From Bacteroidota bacterium (GTDB lineage Bacteria; Bacteroidota; Bacteroidia; Flavobacteriales; Weeksellaceae), in NCBI GenBank assembly GCA_023457935.1, contig JAEXBA010000100.1, positions 1-14,070 on the forward strand: a DNA stretch of 14,070 nucleotides. Reading direction: 5' to 3'. The translations under genes and the position numbers were made by a program. This document shows, in pieces, positions 1 to 6,688 of this stretch. The notes beneath the pieces were generated by a model. That model had not been told where the DNA came from, made no database searches, and saw only the letters and a list, made by a program, of their open reading frames with translations. How positions within the stretch are numbered: the first letter of the stretch is position 1; each line of letters starts with the position of its first letter.

Positions 1-152
1 AAGAAGTGGAATATGCATGGGAAATGATGCGGCGCGGAACCGGTGCCGACAGACAGCTGCGGATTTTTGACGAAACCGGCGATCTGAACGCAGTGGTAGA
101 CTACATGATTGCAGAAACAGAATACGGCATAACACACACCAACGAGCTTTAA
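1..152 (+). CDS. Carboxylate-amine ligase, GCS2/YbdK type (3' end only)
   Basis: This is the last 49 codons of a gene entering from the left; the frame starts at position 3 and stops with TAA at 150-152. The tail contains RRGTGADRQL followed by FDETGDLNAVVDYMIAET, which matches the C-terminal signature I know from YbdK-like carboxylate-amine ligases of the glutamate-cysteine ligase 2 family. Such enzymes use ATP to join a carboxylate (often glutamate) to an amine and act in the cytosol. The catalytic part lies outside the window, so substrate and activity cannot be judged. A class I glutamine amidotransferase starts 47 bases downstream on the same strand, and the two families often sit together in Bacteroidota. 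The family call rests only on the C-terminal motif. Confidence 0.72.
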   Translation, partial: EVEYAWEMMRRGTGADRQLRIFDETGDLNAVVDYMIAETEYGITHTNEL

Positions 153-164
153 TTATAGATTTCG

Positions 165-172
165 TAATTTTG
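165..172 (+). promoter_or_regulatory. Bacteroidota -7-like box upstream of the amidotransferase
   Basis: TAATTTTG fits the TAnnTTTG element of Bacteroidota promoters and lies 27 bases before the ATG at 200. I see no TTG at the expected 17-23 base spacing upstream, where the preceding gene ends. It may be a secondary promoter within a shared transcript. Confidence 0.35.
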
Positions 173-199
173 CAGCACAATTTTTGTAATTTTTTCTGA

Positions 200-1030
200 A
201 TGAAAAGTATAAAACTGGCCCTGCTGGACATGAATAACAACCATGCGAATCAGGGAATGCGCAACATAAAGGAAATTTCGCAGGCTTTTAAAGAAAATGC
301 CGAAGAGAATATAGAAATCGAGGTTTTTGACGTCCGTTATAAAAACGAAATGCCAACGGTTGAAGATTACGATATTTTTATTTCATCAGGCGGCCCGGGA
401 AATCCTCACCGCGAAGGATACGAATGGGAACAGAAATTTGCAGACTTTCTTGATGAAATCTGGAATTTTAACAAAGAAAATGAACAGAAAAAATTCCTCT
501 TCCTGATCTGCCATTCTTTCCAGCTGGCAAGCATTCACTGGAAGCTTGGGAATATCTGCAGAAGAAAATCGTATTCTTTTGGTGTAATGCCGATTCATAA
601 AACCTATCAGGGAGAAGATGACTATCTTTTGAAAAATCTTCCGGAACCGTTTTACGCTGTTGATTCAAGAGCATATCAGTTCATAGAGCCCAACCATCAG
701 ACCCTTGAGGAAATGGGCATGAAAATTATGGGTCTGGAAAAAGTACGTCCGCATATTCATCTGGAGCGTGCAGTGATGGCAATACGTTTTTCCGCAGAGA
801 TTTTCGGTACGCAGTTCCATCCGGAAGCTGATCCAAAGGGTATGATGAAAAATCTTGAGGACGAAAAGAACAAAGAAGCAATGATTGAAATGTATGGTTT
901 GGAAAAATATCTTGAAACCGTAGACAGAATGGACGATCCCGATAAGATTCTTCTAACACAGGCACAGATTTTACCGCGCTTTCTGCAAAATGCCACCGAA
1001 CAGATTGTGAAGGAATTTGAAATGGCTTGA
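200..1030 (+). CDS. Class I glutamine amidotransferase-like protein
   Basis: A 276-residue cytosolic protein of the class I (GMP-synthase-like) glutamine amidotransferase fold. This fold hydrolyses glutamine through a Cys-His-Glu triad and passes ammonia to a partner. Visible motifs are the oxyanion-loop-like SSGGPGNPH (62-70), the nucleophile region FLICHSFQ with Cys104, and FHPEAD (206-211) giving His207 and Glu209. All three triad residues are therefore present. The nucleophile elbow is unusual: ordinary members have Gly two residues before Cys, while here it reads L-I-C-H-S. The last 60 residues or so extend past the core domain. It follows a carboxylate-amine ligase by 47 bases and precedes an ATP-grasp-like gene, so a role in amidating or trimming a glutamyl product is plausible but inferred. 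Family membership is well supported; the substrate is unknown. Confidence 0.85.
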   Translation: MKSIKLALLDMNNNHANQGMRNIKEISQAFKENAEENIEIEVFDVRYKNEMPTVEDYDIFISSGGPGNPHREGYEWEQKFADFLDEIWNFNKENEQKKFLFLICHSFQLASIHWKLGNICRRKSYSFGVMPIHKTYQGEDDYLLKNLPEPFYAVDSRAYQFIEPNHQTLEEMGMKIMGLEKVRPHIHLERAVMAIRFSAEIFGTQFHPEADPKGMMKNLEDEKNKEAMIEMYGLEKYLETVDRMDDPDKILLTQAQILPRFLQNATEQIVKEFEMA

Positions 1031-1052
1031 AGGACAGATAAAAAATAAGATC

Positions 1053-1079
1053 AACCGGGTTTTCGCCCGGTTTTTTTTA
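1053..1079 (+). terminator. Rho-independent terminator after the amidotransferase
   Basis: Stem AACCGGG (1053-1059) pairs with CCCGGTT (1066-1072) around a TTTTCG loop and runs into a T-tract of about nine bases. It lies 22 bases past the amidotransferase stop, so the next gene probably has its own promoter or depends on read-through. Confidence 0.85.
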
Positions 1080-1126
1080 TTTCGTTTCGCTATTTTTATT
1101 AAATTTAAAAACCAAAACAGAAAACG

Positions 1127-2308
1127 ATGATTACAGAATACAGAGAACAGTTCAACCGGGAATTTTCACAGGAAAAATATGCTGAAGTACTTCAGAAATT
1201 AACTGAAAAAGGCGGAATAGAACCGCAGTTCAGGGTTTCCGAAAGTCCGGTATTCCTTACCAAAGATTTTCAGAACAAACTGTACGGCGCTTGCGACAGC
1301 ATCATCAGGCAGATCAAAGCGATGAGTGATGAGGAACTTTCCAAAGCCATACCTGCCGACTGTAATGTACCGAACGACACCAAACAGCCTCATTTTTTCA
1401 CAATTGATTTCGGAATCTGCCAAAATGAAAACGGAACTGTAGAGCCCCAGCTTATTGAACTTCAGGCCTTCCCTACACTTTACGGATTTCAGAAAGTTCT
1501 TCAGAATACCTTCTGTGAGCTTTATCCTTTCATTCAGGAACTGAAACCGGCCATTTCGGATGAAGAATATTTTGCTCAACTAAAAAATCTTATTGTCGGC
1601 GGCGAAAATCCGGAAAATATTGTTCTTCTTGAGATATATCCGGACCGGCAAAAAACCAATATAGACTTTTATATTACCGAGAAGAAACTGGGAATCAAGA
1701 CGGTTTGTCTTACCGAAGTAAAAAAGCAGGGCCGTAAACTTTATTACAAAAACAACGGACAGCTTACCGAGATTAAAAGAATTTACAACCGTGTAATTTT
1801 TGATGAACTTGACAGAATTTCTGATCTGAAAACAGAATTTGATTTCCGTGAAGATCTCGATGTGAAATGGATTACCCATCCCAACTGGTTCTTTAAGATT
1901 TCAAAATTCATTCTCCCAAAACTGGAGCATGAGTTTGTGCCGAAAAGCTATTTCCTGAACGATTTTCCCGAAACTGAAAATCTTGAAAATTTTGTTCTGA
2001 AACCTTTGTTTTCTTTTGCCGGAAGCGGTGTAAACCTCAACCCAACCAAGGAAGACCTTGCCGCAGTTGAAGACAGATCCAACTACATTCTGCAAAGAAA
2101 AGTAAGTTACGCACCGCTCTTTAAAGATCCGGAAGGCGGCATGTCGAAAGGTGAAATCCGGTTACTCTATATATGGCCGGAAAACGCAGATATGCCTGTA
2201 CTGATGGAGCATCTGGTAAGAATGACAAAAGCAGCCATGGTGAATGTGGATTTCAATAAAAAAGATGCGATTTGGATTGGAGGATCTACTGCTTTCTTTG
2301 AAAAGTAA
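1127..2308 (+). CDS. ATP-grasp-like protein of unknown substrate
   Basis: A 393-residue soluble protein with no signal peptide or membrane segment. The C-terminal half carries what look like ATP-grasp motifs: FVLKPLFSFAGSGV (289-302; Lys292 as possible ATP lysine, then a glycine-rich loop), YILQRKVSY (320-328), EIRLLYIW (343-350) and MVNVDFNKK ending in WIGGS (371-387). ATP-grasp enzymes activate a carboxylate as acyl phosphate and couple it to an amine or thiol. The N-terminal half (EPQLIELQAFPTLYGFQ, 106-122) contains acidic and Gln residues where a permuted ATP-grasp could place metal ligands, but I could not assign these firmly. The upstream neighbours are a carboxylate-amine ligase and a glutamine amidotransferase, which supports a ligase role in one pathway. 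A terminator stands between it and the amidotransferase, so co-regulation is not certain. The ATP-grasp assignment is by motif only and no product is proposed. Confidence 0.6.
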   Translation: MITEYREQFNREFSQEKYAEVLQKLTEKGGIEPQFRVSESPVFLTKDFQNKLYGACDSIIRQIKAMSDEELSKAIPADCNVPNDTKQPHFFTIDFGICQNENGTVEPQLIELQAFPTLYGFQKVLQNTFCELYPFIQELKPAISDEEYFAQLKNLIVGGENPENIVLLEIYPDRQKTNIDFYITEKKLGIKTVCLTEVKKQGRKLYYKNNGQLTEIKRIYNRVIFDELDRISDLKTEFDFREDLDVKWITHPNWFFKISKFILPKLEHEFVPKSYFLNDFPETENLENFVLKPLFSFAGSGVNLNPTKEDLAAVEDRSNYILQRKVSYAPLFKDPEGGMSKGEIRLLYIWPENADMPVLMEHLVRMTKAAMVNVDFNKKDAIWIGGSTAFFEK

Positions 2309-2329
2309 TCTTTCAGCTCTAACAAAAGG

Positions 2330-2358
2330 AAATTCCGCACTGTACTGCGGAATTTTTT
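2330..2358 (+). terminator. Terminator between convergent genes
   Basis: AAATTCCGCA (2330-2339) and TGCGGAATTT (2346-2355) form a perfect 10-bp stem with a CTGTAC loop, followed by six Ts on the plus strand. On the minus strand the hairpin is followed by CCTTTTG, a weaker U-tract, so it may also serve the exported-protein gene ending at 2383. Confidence 0.9.
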
Positions 2359-2382
2359 ATTTTAAAAGAAGTTTTCTACATG

Positions 2383-3051
2383 TTAAAAAAGCATTTTAAG
2401 CCCTAAACCGTTTTCGTTATTTTGAACGTAAAAAACGGGAACAAACTTCTTTCCACCGGAGTTTTTATAATTGTTTACAGACTTTCTCATCTGGCTGTGA
2501 CCAGAAATTTTCATAATTAAACCCGCTCCCATTCCGGCCAGGCCAAGAATCAGGGGAACGGGAGTGCCGTTAGATTTTACTTCGCCACTGCCGTTTATAA
2601 CATTATTTTTGGAGGCAGCGGATAAGTTCAGAATTCCACCCACGACAAAGCAGGCAGCACCACCGGCAAGAAATGCAGTTCCGGTATTGTTCGTTTTCTT
2701 TCCTTTAATAAATAAAGGATCGTTGGTTGCCAGAAGAAAATCGCGCAGTTGTGGAGTATCCGCTTTTTTCATACGCTGTTCCAGTGTTTCCGGTGCAGGA
2801 TTTTCAGCGTCAGTTTTTTCGCCTTCCTTTACTGCAACCACAGATGCATCATACACAAATTCCGTTGCGTTGGTTTCCGCATTGATATAAGTAATTTTCC
2901 CATTTTCGTAACGGAGATCCCTGTACGGAACTTCAGAATTATTCTTTAATACTAAAATGCCTTCCTGCGAAGCTTGGGGAATAGTCGTTTGAGCAAAAAC
3001 AAACGCTGAAATTATCAGACTGCAGAATGTAAAAATTCTTCTAAAATTCAT
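2383..3051 (-). CDS. Exported protein of unknown function with two hydrophobic segments
   Basis: A 222-residue protein I do not recognise. It begins with a clear signal peptide, MNFRRIFTFCSLIISAFVFA, with likely cleavage before Gln21, the usual Bacteroidota A-Q site. Residues 30-75 look like small beta strands (GILVLKNNSEVPYRDLRYEN and following), then comes an acidic, Pro-rich linker. Two Gly/Ala-rich hydrophobic stretches follow, at about 124-146 and 164-183, separated by a short polar loop. The C-terminus (KKFVPVFYVQ, then GLGLKMLF) ends in an aromatic residue, as some outer-membrane proteins do, but there is no barrel-like strand pattern. Thus it is probably envelope-associated, anchored by the two segments. 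Its start lies 36 bases beyond the serine ammonia-lyase stop on the same strand with no terminator between, so the two may be co-transcribed. Confidence 0.8.
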   Translation of the reverse strand: MNFRRIFTFCSLIISAFVFAQTTIPQASQEGILVLKNNSEVPYRDLRYENGKITYINAETNATEFVYDASVVAVKEGEKTDAENPAPETLEQRMKKADTPQLRDFLLATNDPLFIKGKKTNNTGTAFLAGGAACFVVGGILNLSAASKNNVINGSGEVKSNGTPVPLILGLAGMGAGLIMKISGHSQMRKSVNNYKNSGGKKFVPVFYVQNNENGLGLKMLF

Positions 3052-3087
3052 ATCAATAAATGTAAAAATTCAGTTTTGATTGCGAAT

Positions 3088-4506
3088 TTAACATTCTGCA
3101 ACGTTTACCGCAATGGCAAGTCCGCCCTCTGAGGTTTCTTTGAACCTTTCGTTCATACTCTGGGCTGTTTCCCACATCGACATGATGACTTCATCCAGCG
3201 AGACTCTGGCCTTGGACGGATCTCCTTCAATGGCAATATTTGCTGCTGTAATTGCCTTTATAGCGCCCATTGAATTTCTTTCGATACACGGAATCTGAAC
3301 GAGTCCGGCAATTGGGTCACAGGTGAGTCCTAAATGATGTTCCATAGCGATTTCTGCAGCCATCAGAACCTGAGCCGGCGTGCCGCCCATAATTTCCGTA
3401 AGTCCAGCCGCGGCCATTGCCGAAGAAACGCCTACTTCTGCCTGGCATCCGCCCATCGCTGCAGATATTGTCGCATTCTTCTTGAACAGGGTTCCGATTT
3501 CTCCGGCCACGAGAATAAAACGCACGATATCATCATCGGAAACAAATTCCGTAAAAGCCTGTGCATACATGAGAACGGCCGGTATAACACCGCTTGCGCC
3601 GTTTGTGGGTGCCGTAATAATTCTTCCGAAACTTGCATTTTCTTCATTTACAGCCAGCGCAAAACAGCTTACCCATTTATTGATATTGGTAAAGGTTTCC
3701 TCCGCATCTACAACCATTTGAAACCATTCATCGATATTACTGTACAACTTTTCTCCAAGAAGCTTGCGGTTAAGATCCGGAGCTCTTCGGGAGACATTGA
3801 GGCCGCCGGGAAGTATGCCTTCCTTGTTGACGCCTTTATAAATACATTCCTTGATCTGCTGCCAGATATAGAGCGCATGTTGGCTGGTTTCTGCTTCGGT
3901 TCTCCAGGATTCTTCATTCAGAAAAATTAAATCCGAGAAGCGTTTCAGACCAAGCTTTTCGATATTCCGCAGAATATCGCTGCCGCTGTGGCATGGGTAA
4001 AGCGTTCTTACACAAACCTTCTGCATCGAGCTTTCATGCTGGGTAGCAATAAAACCGCCTCCAACAGAATAATAATCCTGAACCAGTTCTGTACCGTCAT
4101 TAAAAACCGCACGGAATACCATTCCGTTAGGATGAAAATCCAGTGTTTTCTCCCTGTTGAGAATCAAATGCTTTCCCTGTACAAAAGGAACTTCCCTTTC
4201 ACCGCCAAGCAGCAGTTTTTCAGTATTTCTAATGGTTTCGATCTTACTGCCGATGGTATTGGTATCGATGGTTCGGAAGTTTTCACCGGCAAGGCCAAGC
4301 ATTCCGGCGATGTCGGTTCCGTGGCCTACGCCAGTTTTGGCGAGCGATCCGAAAAACTCAACAAAAATTTCATCAACATCCTGAAGTTGCCGGTCGGTAG
4401 CAATCTGTTTGATAAAGTTTGCAGCTGCATTCCACGGGCCCATTGTATGGGATGAGGATGGCCCGATTCCTACTTTTATAATGTCAAAAACACTGATGGA
4501 TTCCAT
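3088..4506 (-). CDS. sdaA: L-serine ammonia-lyase, iron-sulfur dependent, single chain
   Basis: This 472-residue cytosolic enzyme converts L-serine to pyruvate and ammonia using a [4Fe-4S] cluster rather than PLP. The N-terminus SVFDIIKVGIGPSSSHTMGP is the family hallmark. The alpha domain shows TAPTNGASGVIPA (298-310), MGGCQAEVGVSSAMAA (351-366) and GLTCDPIAGLVQIPCIERN (393-411). Cys354, Cys396 and Cys407 have the 42- and 11-residue spacing of the cluster ligands known for bacterial family members. The protein ends exactly in Cys472, which in the studied single-chain enzyme folds into the active site as a fourth iron ligand until serine displaces it. Both beta and alpha domains are in one chain, as in E. 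coli SdaA and unlike split Bacillus enzymes. The start is the ATG at 4506, placing the hallmark motif at residue 5. An exported protein gene follows 36 bases downstream. Confidence 0.97.
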   Translation of the reverse strand: MESISVFDIIKVGIGPSSSHTMGPWNAAANFIKQIATDRQLQDVDEIFVEFFGSLAKTGVGHGTDIAGMLGLAGENFRTIDTNTIGSKIETIRNTEKLLLGGEREVPFVQGKHLILNREKTLDFHPNGMVFRAVFNDGTELVQDYYSVGGGFIATQHESSMQKVCVRTLYPCHSGSDILRNIEKLGLKRFSDLIFLNEESWRTEAETSQHALYIWQQIKECIYKGVNKEGILPGGLNVSRRAPDLNRKLLGEKLYSNIDEWFQMVVDAEETFTNINKWVSCFALAVNEENASFGRIITAPTNGASGVIPAVLMYAQAFTEFVSDDDIVRFILVAGEIGTLFKKNATISAAMGGCQAEVGVSSAMAAAGLTEIMGGTPAQVLMAAEIAMEHHLGLTCDPIAGLVQIPCIERNSMGAIKAITAANIAIEGDPSKARVSLDEVIMSMWETAQSMNERFKETSEGGLAIAVNVAEC

Positions 4507-4607
4507 AAATTAATTCAAAAGTAAAAACTAAGGTAAGAAAAATACTTCTGACCTTTTAACCGATGCAGCACAATTGAAAATTTTAATAGATTTTAACAAA
4601 TTATGTC

Positions 4608-4638
4608 TTGCATATTAATAAGCCGAATATTACATTTG
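4608..4638 (+). promoter_or_regulatory. Orphan plus-strand promoter-like element
   Basis: TTG (4608-4610), a 20-base spacer and TACATTTG (4631-4638) match the Bacteroidota arrangement TTG-N17-23-TAnnTTTG; it is one of the few sites in the window with both boxes. It points at no gene. The next plus-strand signal is a terminator at 4679-4710, so any transcript would be about 65 bases. Confidence 0.45.
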
Positions 4639-4644
4639 TGTATT

Positions 4645-4710
4645 AGAATTAAATTTTTTTCATCATTAGTGTTTTAAGCCCATTCAGCGTCATCCGCCGA
4701 ATGGGTTTTT
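4645..4710 (+). ncRNA. Candidate short intergenic RNA
   Basis: Initiation about seven bases after the TACATTTG box at 4631-4638 and termination at the hairpin ending 4710 would give an RNA of about 66 bases. Its 5' part is A/U-rich and unstructured; its 3' part is a strong hairpin with a U5 tail. No start codon with a meaningful reading frame lies within it. The last two bases overlap the 3' end of the opposite-strand hydrolase gene. It may instead be an antisense terminator with a chance promoter match; no homology to any known RNA family was recognised. Confidence 0.3.
4679..4710 (+). terminator. Terminator-like hairpin between serine ammonia-lyase and hydrolase
   Basis: CCCATTC (4679-4685) pairs with GAATGGG (4699-4705). 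Beyond one A/C mismatch, GCG (4687-4689) pairs with CGC (4695-4697) around a TCATC loop. Five Ts follow on the plus strand. On the minus strand it lies just past the hydrolase stop, followed only by CTTAAAA, so it may end hydrolase transcription less efficiently. Confidence 0.7.
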
Positions 4711-5359
4711 ACTTGAATACTTTTTCCAGAATCGCCGAAACCTCTTTGCTTCTGGTGGCGGGAAAAAGGTGCGTTCCTCCTTTGATGATAAAATCAGGCC
4801 GGCACCTGCTGATGGGAAAAACAATATCCCTGTCACCCAGAATCTGGATGACTTCGGGCGTTTCTTCGCTTTTCCACGCTGTTATCTTCTCAATACTCCA
4901 TTTAAGATAATACGGATCGCGTACCGTGAAATACTGCAGAAGTTTTGGATTTTTGGGATCGATGAACTTCCTGATCATCGAGTACACTTTCGCACTGCTG
5001 TCATTAAACAGCCGAACCGGCAAATATTTAGGAAGACCTGTCAGTTCACCTGCCTTTATGAATTTCGATTTTTCCTTTTCCGAACGGATGCTTCCCAGAA
5101 TAACTATTTTTTCAGCGCGTTTGATTTTATTGATTTCCTGAACAATTAAACCTCCAAAAGAATATCCCAGCAGACAGAACGGTTTTCTGTCATCAATCTT
5201 TTCAGCAAAACGCATCACATAATCCTGAAACTGCTCTCCTTTTTCGGGCATCAGCCAGTCCAGGAAAACCACTTCAAAAGAGTCGGGAAATTTCAGCTTT
5301 TCCAGAACTTTGAAATCGGCACCGAGGCCGCTGATGATGTAGAGTTTCTTTTTTTCCAT
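4709..5359 (-). CDS. Alpha/beta hydrolase
   Basis: A 216-residue cytosolic protein of the alpha/beta hydrolase fold, short for the superfamily. The N-terminus LYIISGLGAD contains the HG-like oxyanion region in a degenerate form (SGLGAD in place of the usual HGxxG). The nucleophile elbow is GYSFGG (65-70) with Ser67, followed by a helix. The likely acid is Asp176 or Asp178 in LGDRDIVFP, and the histidine is His197 in GGTHLFP. The full triad therefore appears intact. Residues 95-160 form the lid or cap. There is no signal peptide. Substrate is not predictable: esterase, thioesterase and peptidase relatives share this architecture. It is preceded on the minus strand by a YceI gene with a strong terminator between, so it needs its own promoter. 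I saw no clear TAnnTTTG box in the short gap before its start. Confidence 0.85.
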   Translation of the reverse strand: MEKKKLYIISGLGADFKVLEKLKFPDSFEVVFLDWLMPEKGEQFQDYVMRFAEKIDDRKPFCLLGYSFGGLIVQEINKIKRAEKIVILGSIRSEKEKSKFIKAGELTGLPKYLPVRLFNDSSAKVYSMIRKFIDPKNPKLLQYFTVRDPYYLKWSIEKITAWKSEETPEVIQILGDRDIVFPISRCRPDFIIKGGTHLFPATRSKEVSAILEKVFK

Positions 5360-5380
5360 TCTGCATTCAAAATTAGAAAA

Positions 5381-5408
5381 TAAAAAAGAGCAGAAAAAAT
5401 CTGCTCTT
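5381..5408 (-). terminator. Terminator after the second YceI gene
   Basis: On the minus strand a perfect 9-bp stem (5400-5408 with 5386-5394, AAGAGCAGA on the plus strand) and a five-base loop are followed by a run of Ts (plus-strand As 5382-5387). It lies 22 bases past the stop at 5430. Confidence 0.9.
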
Positions 5409-5429
5409 CACTCTTTTCTTACATGATAT

Positions 5430-6029
5430 TTAGTGTGTAGATGCCTTAATCTTTAAATCAATCTCATCCTTGATCAGATAATCCTTGATGGATGATTTGT
5501 AGAACACTTTAAAATCCTGTCTGTTCAGGGAGAACTTAGCAGATTCGAGTTCCGCAACCAATCCGTTGGTTCTGATATGGGCCGGGAAAGAAATGGTTTT
5601 TCTGATTCCTTTTATTGTAATGTCACCAATAACCTCGTAGTTATAGTCATCGTTTTTCACCTGAAGAATTCTTTTGATTACAAACTTTGCAACCGGAAAC
5701 TTCTTCACTTCAAAGAAGTTGCTGCTCTTAAGGTCGTCTGTAAGTTTTTTCTGGTCTTCACCTGTTAAATCTGTAGCTTCCAGCGTTCTCATATCAACGG
5801 TAAATTCACCACCGACAAGGTCAAGATTCTTGAAGATAAACTTACCGTTCTTCATTTTCACGAAACCGGAATGCGTGGTTGCATCAGATCTTACGACTTT
5901 GTGACCCCACCATCTCACTTCCGACTTGGCAACTTTTACAGTCTTGATACCTCTTTTCTGGTTACTTTTCTGAGCAAATGCAAAAGACACGCTCAGCACA
6001 CACATCATCAATAATAATATTCTTTTCAT
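5430..6029 (-). CDS. YceI-family periplasmic protein (copy 2)
   Basis: A 199-residue exported protein of the YceI-like family, a lipocalin-like beta barrel that in characterised members binds isoprenoid or polyprenyl lipids. I start it at the ATG at 6029: this gives the signal peptide MKRILLLMMCVLSVSFAFA before Q, and it is preceded by an A/G-rich AAAAAAGAAG stretch. The reading frame can be extended to a TTG at 6053, but that TTG is the end of a -7-like box and would add eight polar residues ahead of the signal. Family features, numbered from this ATG, include VGGEFTVDMRTL near the middle, the FFEVKKFPVAKF motif, GDITIKGIRKTISFPAHI and FSLNRQDFKV close to the end. A paralogue lies immediately upstream with matching blocks in the same order, so this is a tandem pair. 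The function in this host is not established. Confidence 0.92.
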   Translation of the reverse strand: MKRILLLMMCVLSVSFAFAQKSNQKRGIKTVKVAKSEVRWWGHKVVRSDATTHSGFVKMKNGKFIFKNLDLVGGEFTVDMRTLEATDLTGEDQKKLTDDLKSSNFFEVKKFPVAKFVIKRILQVKNDDYNYEVIGDITIKGIRKTISFPAHIRTNGLVAELESAKFSLNRQDFKVFYKSSIKDYLIKDEIDLKIKASTH

Positions 6030-6050
6030 TACTTCTTTTTTATCAATAAA

Positions 6051-6058
6051 CAAATATA
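6051..6058 (-). promoter_or_regulatory. -7-like box before the second YceI gene
   Basis: TATATTTG on the minus strand matches TAnnTTTG and sits 21 bases upstream of the chosen ATG at 6029. No TTG was found at 17-23 bases upstream, so only one half of the promoter is supported. Confidence 0.45.
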
Positions 6059-6100
6059 TAAAAACTATGTTAACACTTATAATTATTTACAATTTTTTCC

Positions 6101-6676
6101 CTATTTAGCGCTGAATTTCACATGCATTTCCACCTCGTCCCGAATGATCATATCTTCAAAAACATTGTAAGTTAATCCGAAATCCTGCCTGTTAAAACTG
6201 AAATCTCCGGAAACAAATTTCAGTGTATTGCCTTCCCACGTAATATTAGCCGGAAAACTGATGGTTTTCGTTGTTTTCCTGATGGTCAGATTCCCGGTTA
6301 CAATGCTGTTAGTACCTTTCCCTGGCTGATTTTTTACGGAAACAATCTTGAAAAAGACCGTCGGATAATTGTCAACATCAAAAAAATCATCGCTTTTGAG
6401 ATGGTTTTCCAGATAGATTTTCTGCCGGTCGCCTTTCATATCATCAGCTACAATGGTTTTCATGTCGAGAATGAAATTGCCGCCGGTTATCTGTCTGCTT
6501 TTGTTCACGGTAACATCTCCGGCCTTCAGCTGAACGGTTCCGTAATGCGAAAAAGCATCACTGTTGAGCGCCTTATAAGCTTTCCATTGTATTTCAGACT
6601 GCTTCACTTTCAGGTTCTGACCAAAAACTGTTGCTGAAAACAGGATCAGAAAACTCATCAGTAAAATCTTTTTCAT
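6101..6676 (-). CDS. YceI-family periplasmic protein (copy 1)
   Basis: A 191-residue exported protein of the YceI lipid-binding family. The ATG at 6676 gives MKKILLMSFLILFSATVFG before Q, a standard Bacteroidota signal peptide. The frame is open back to a TTG at 6703, but that start would sit inside the stem of the glucokinase terminator and is rejected. Family blocks are TGGNFILDMKTI, FFDVDNYPTVFFKI, GNLTIRKTTKTISFPANI and FSFNRQDFGLTY. They align in order with those of the gene just downstream, where 47 bases separate the YceI stop from the box preceding the next copy's start. Identity between the two is modest, so the duplication is old. The terminator only 13 bases upstream of the ATG leaves almost no room for an independent promoter, which suggests transcription partly by read-through from glucokinase. 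Confidence 0.92.
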   Translation of the reverse strand: MKKILLMSFLILFSATVFGQNLKVKQSEIQWKAYKALNSDAFSHYGTVQLKAGDVTVNKSRQITGGNFILDMKTIVADDMKGDRQKIYLENHLKSDDFFDVDNYPTVFFKIVSVKNQPGKGTNSIVTGNLTIRKTTKTISFPANITWEGNTLKFVSGDFSFNRQDFGLTYNVFEDMIIRDEVEMHVKFSAK

Positions 6677-6688
6677 CAGATTGTTTTT

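Noticed and set aside
3334..3930. Plus-strand open frame of 198 codons
   Set aside because: It lies wholly antisense to serine ammonia-lyase, whose reading frame has all the family motifs; the antisense peptide is Cys/His-rich noise with no recognisable domain.
4516..4523. Minus-strand TACTTTTG as promoter of serine ammonia-lyase
   Set aside because: It matches TAnnTTTG but lies only nine bases before the ATG, implying a nearly leaderless mRNA, and has no TTG at normal spacing. Chance is likely in AT-rich DNA.
6030..6053. Upstream TTG start for the second YceI gene
   Set aside because: It would add a polar stretch before the signal peptide and would start inside a TATATTTG promoter-like box. 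The ATG at 6029 is better.
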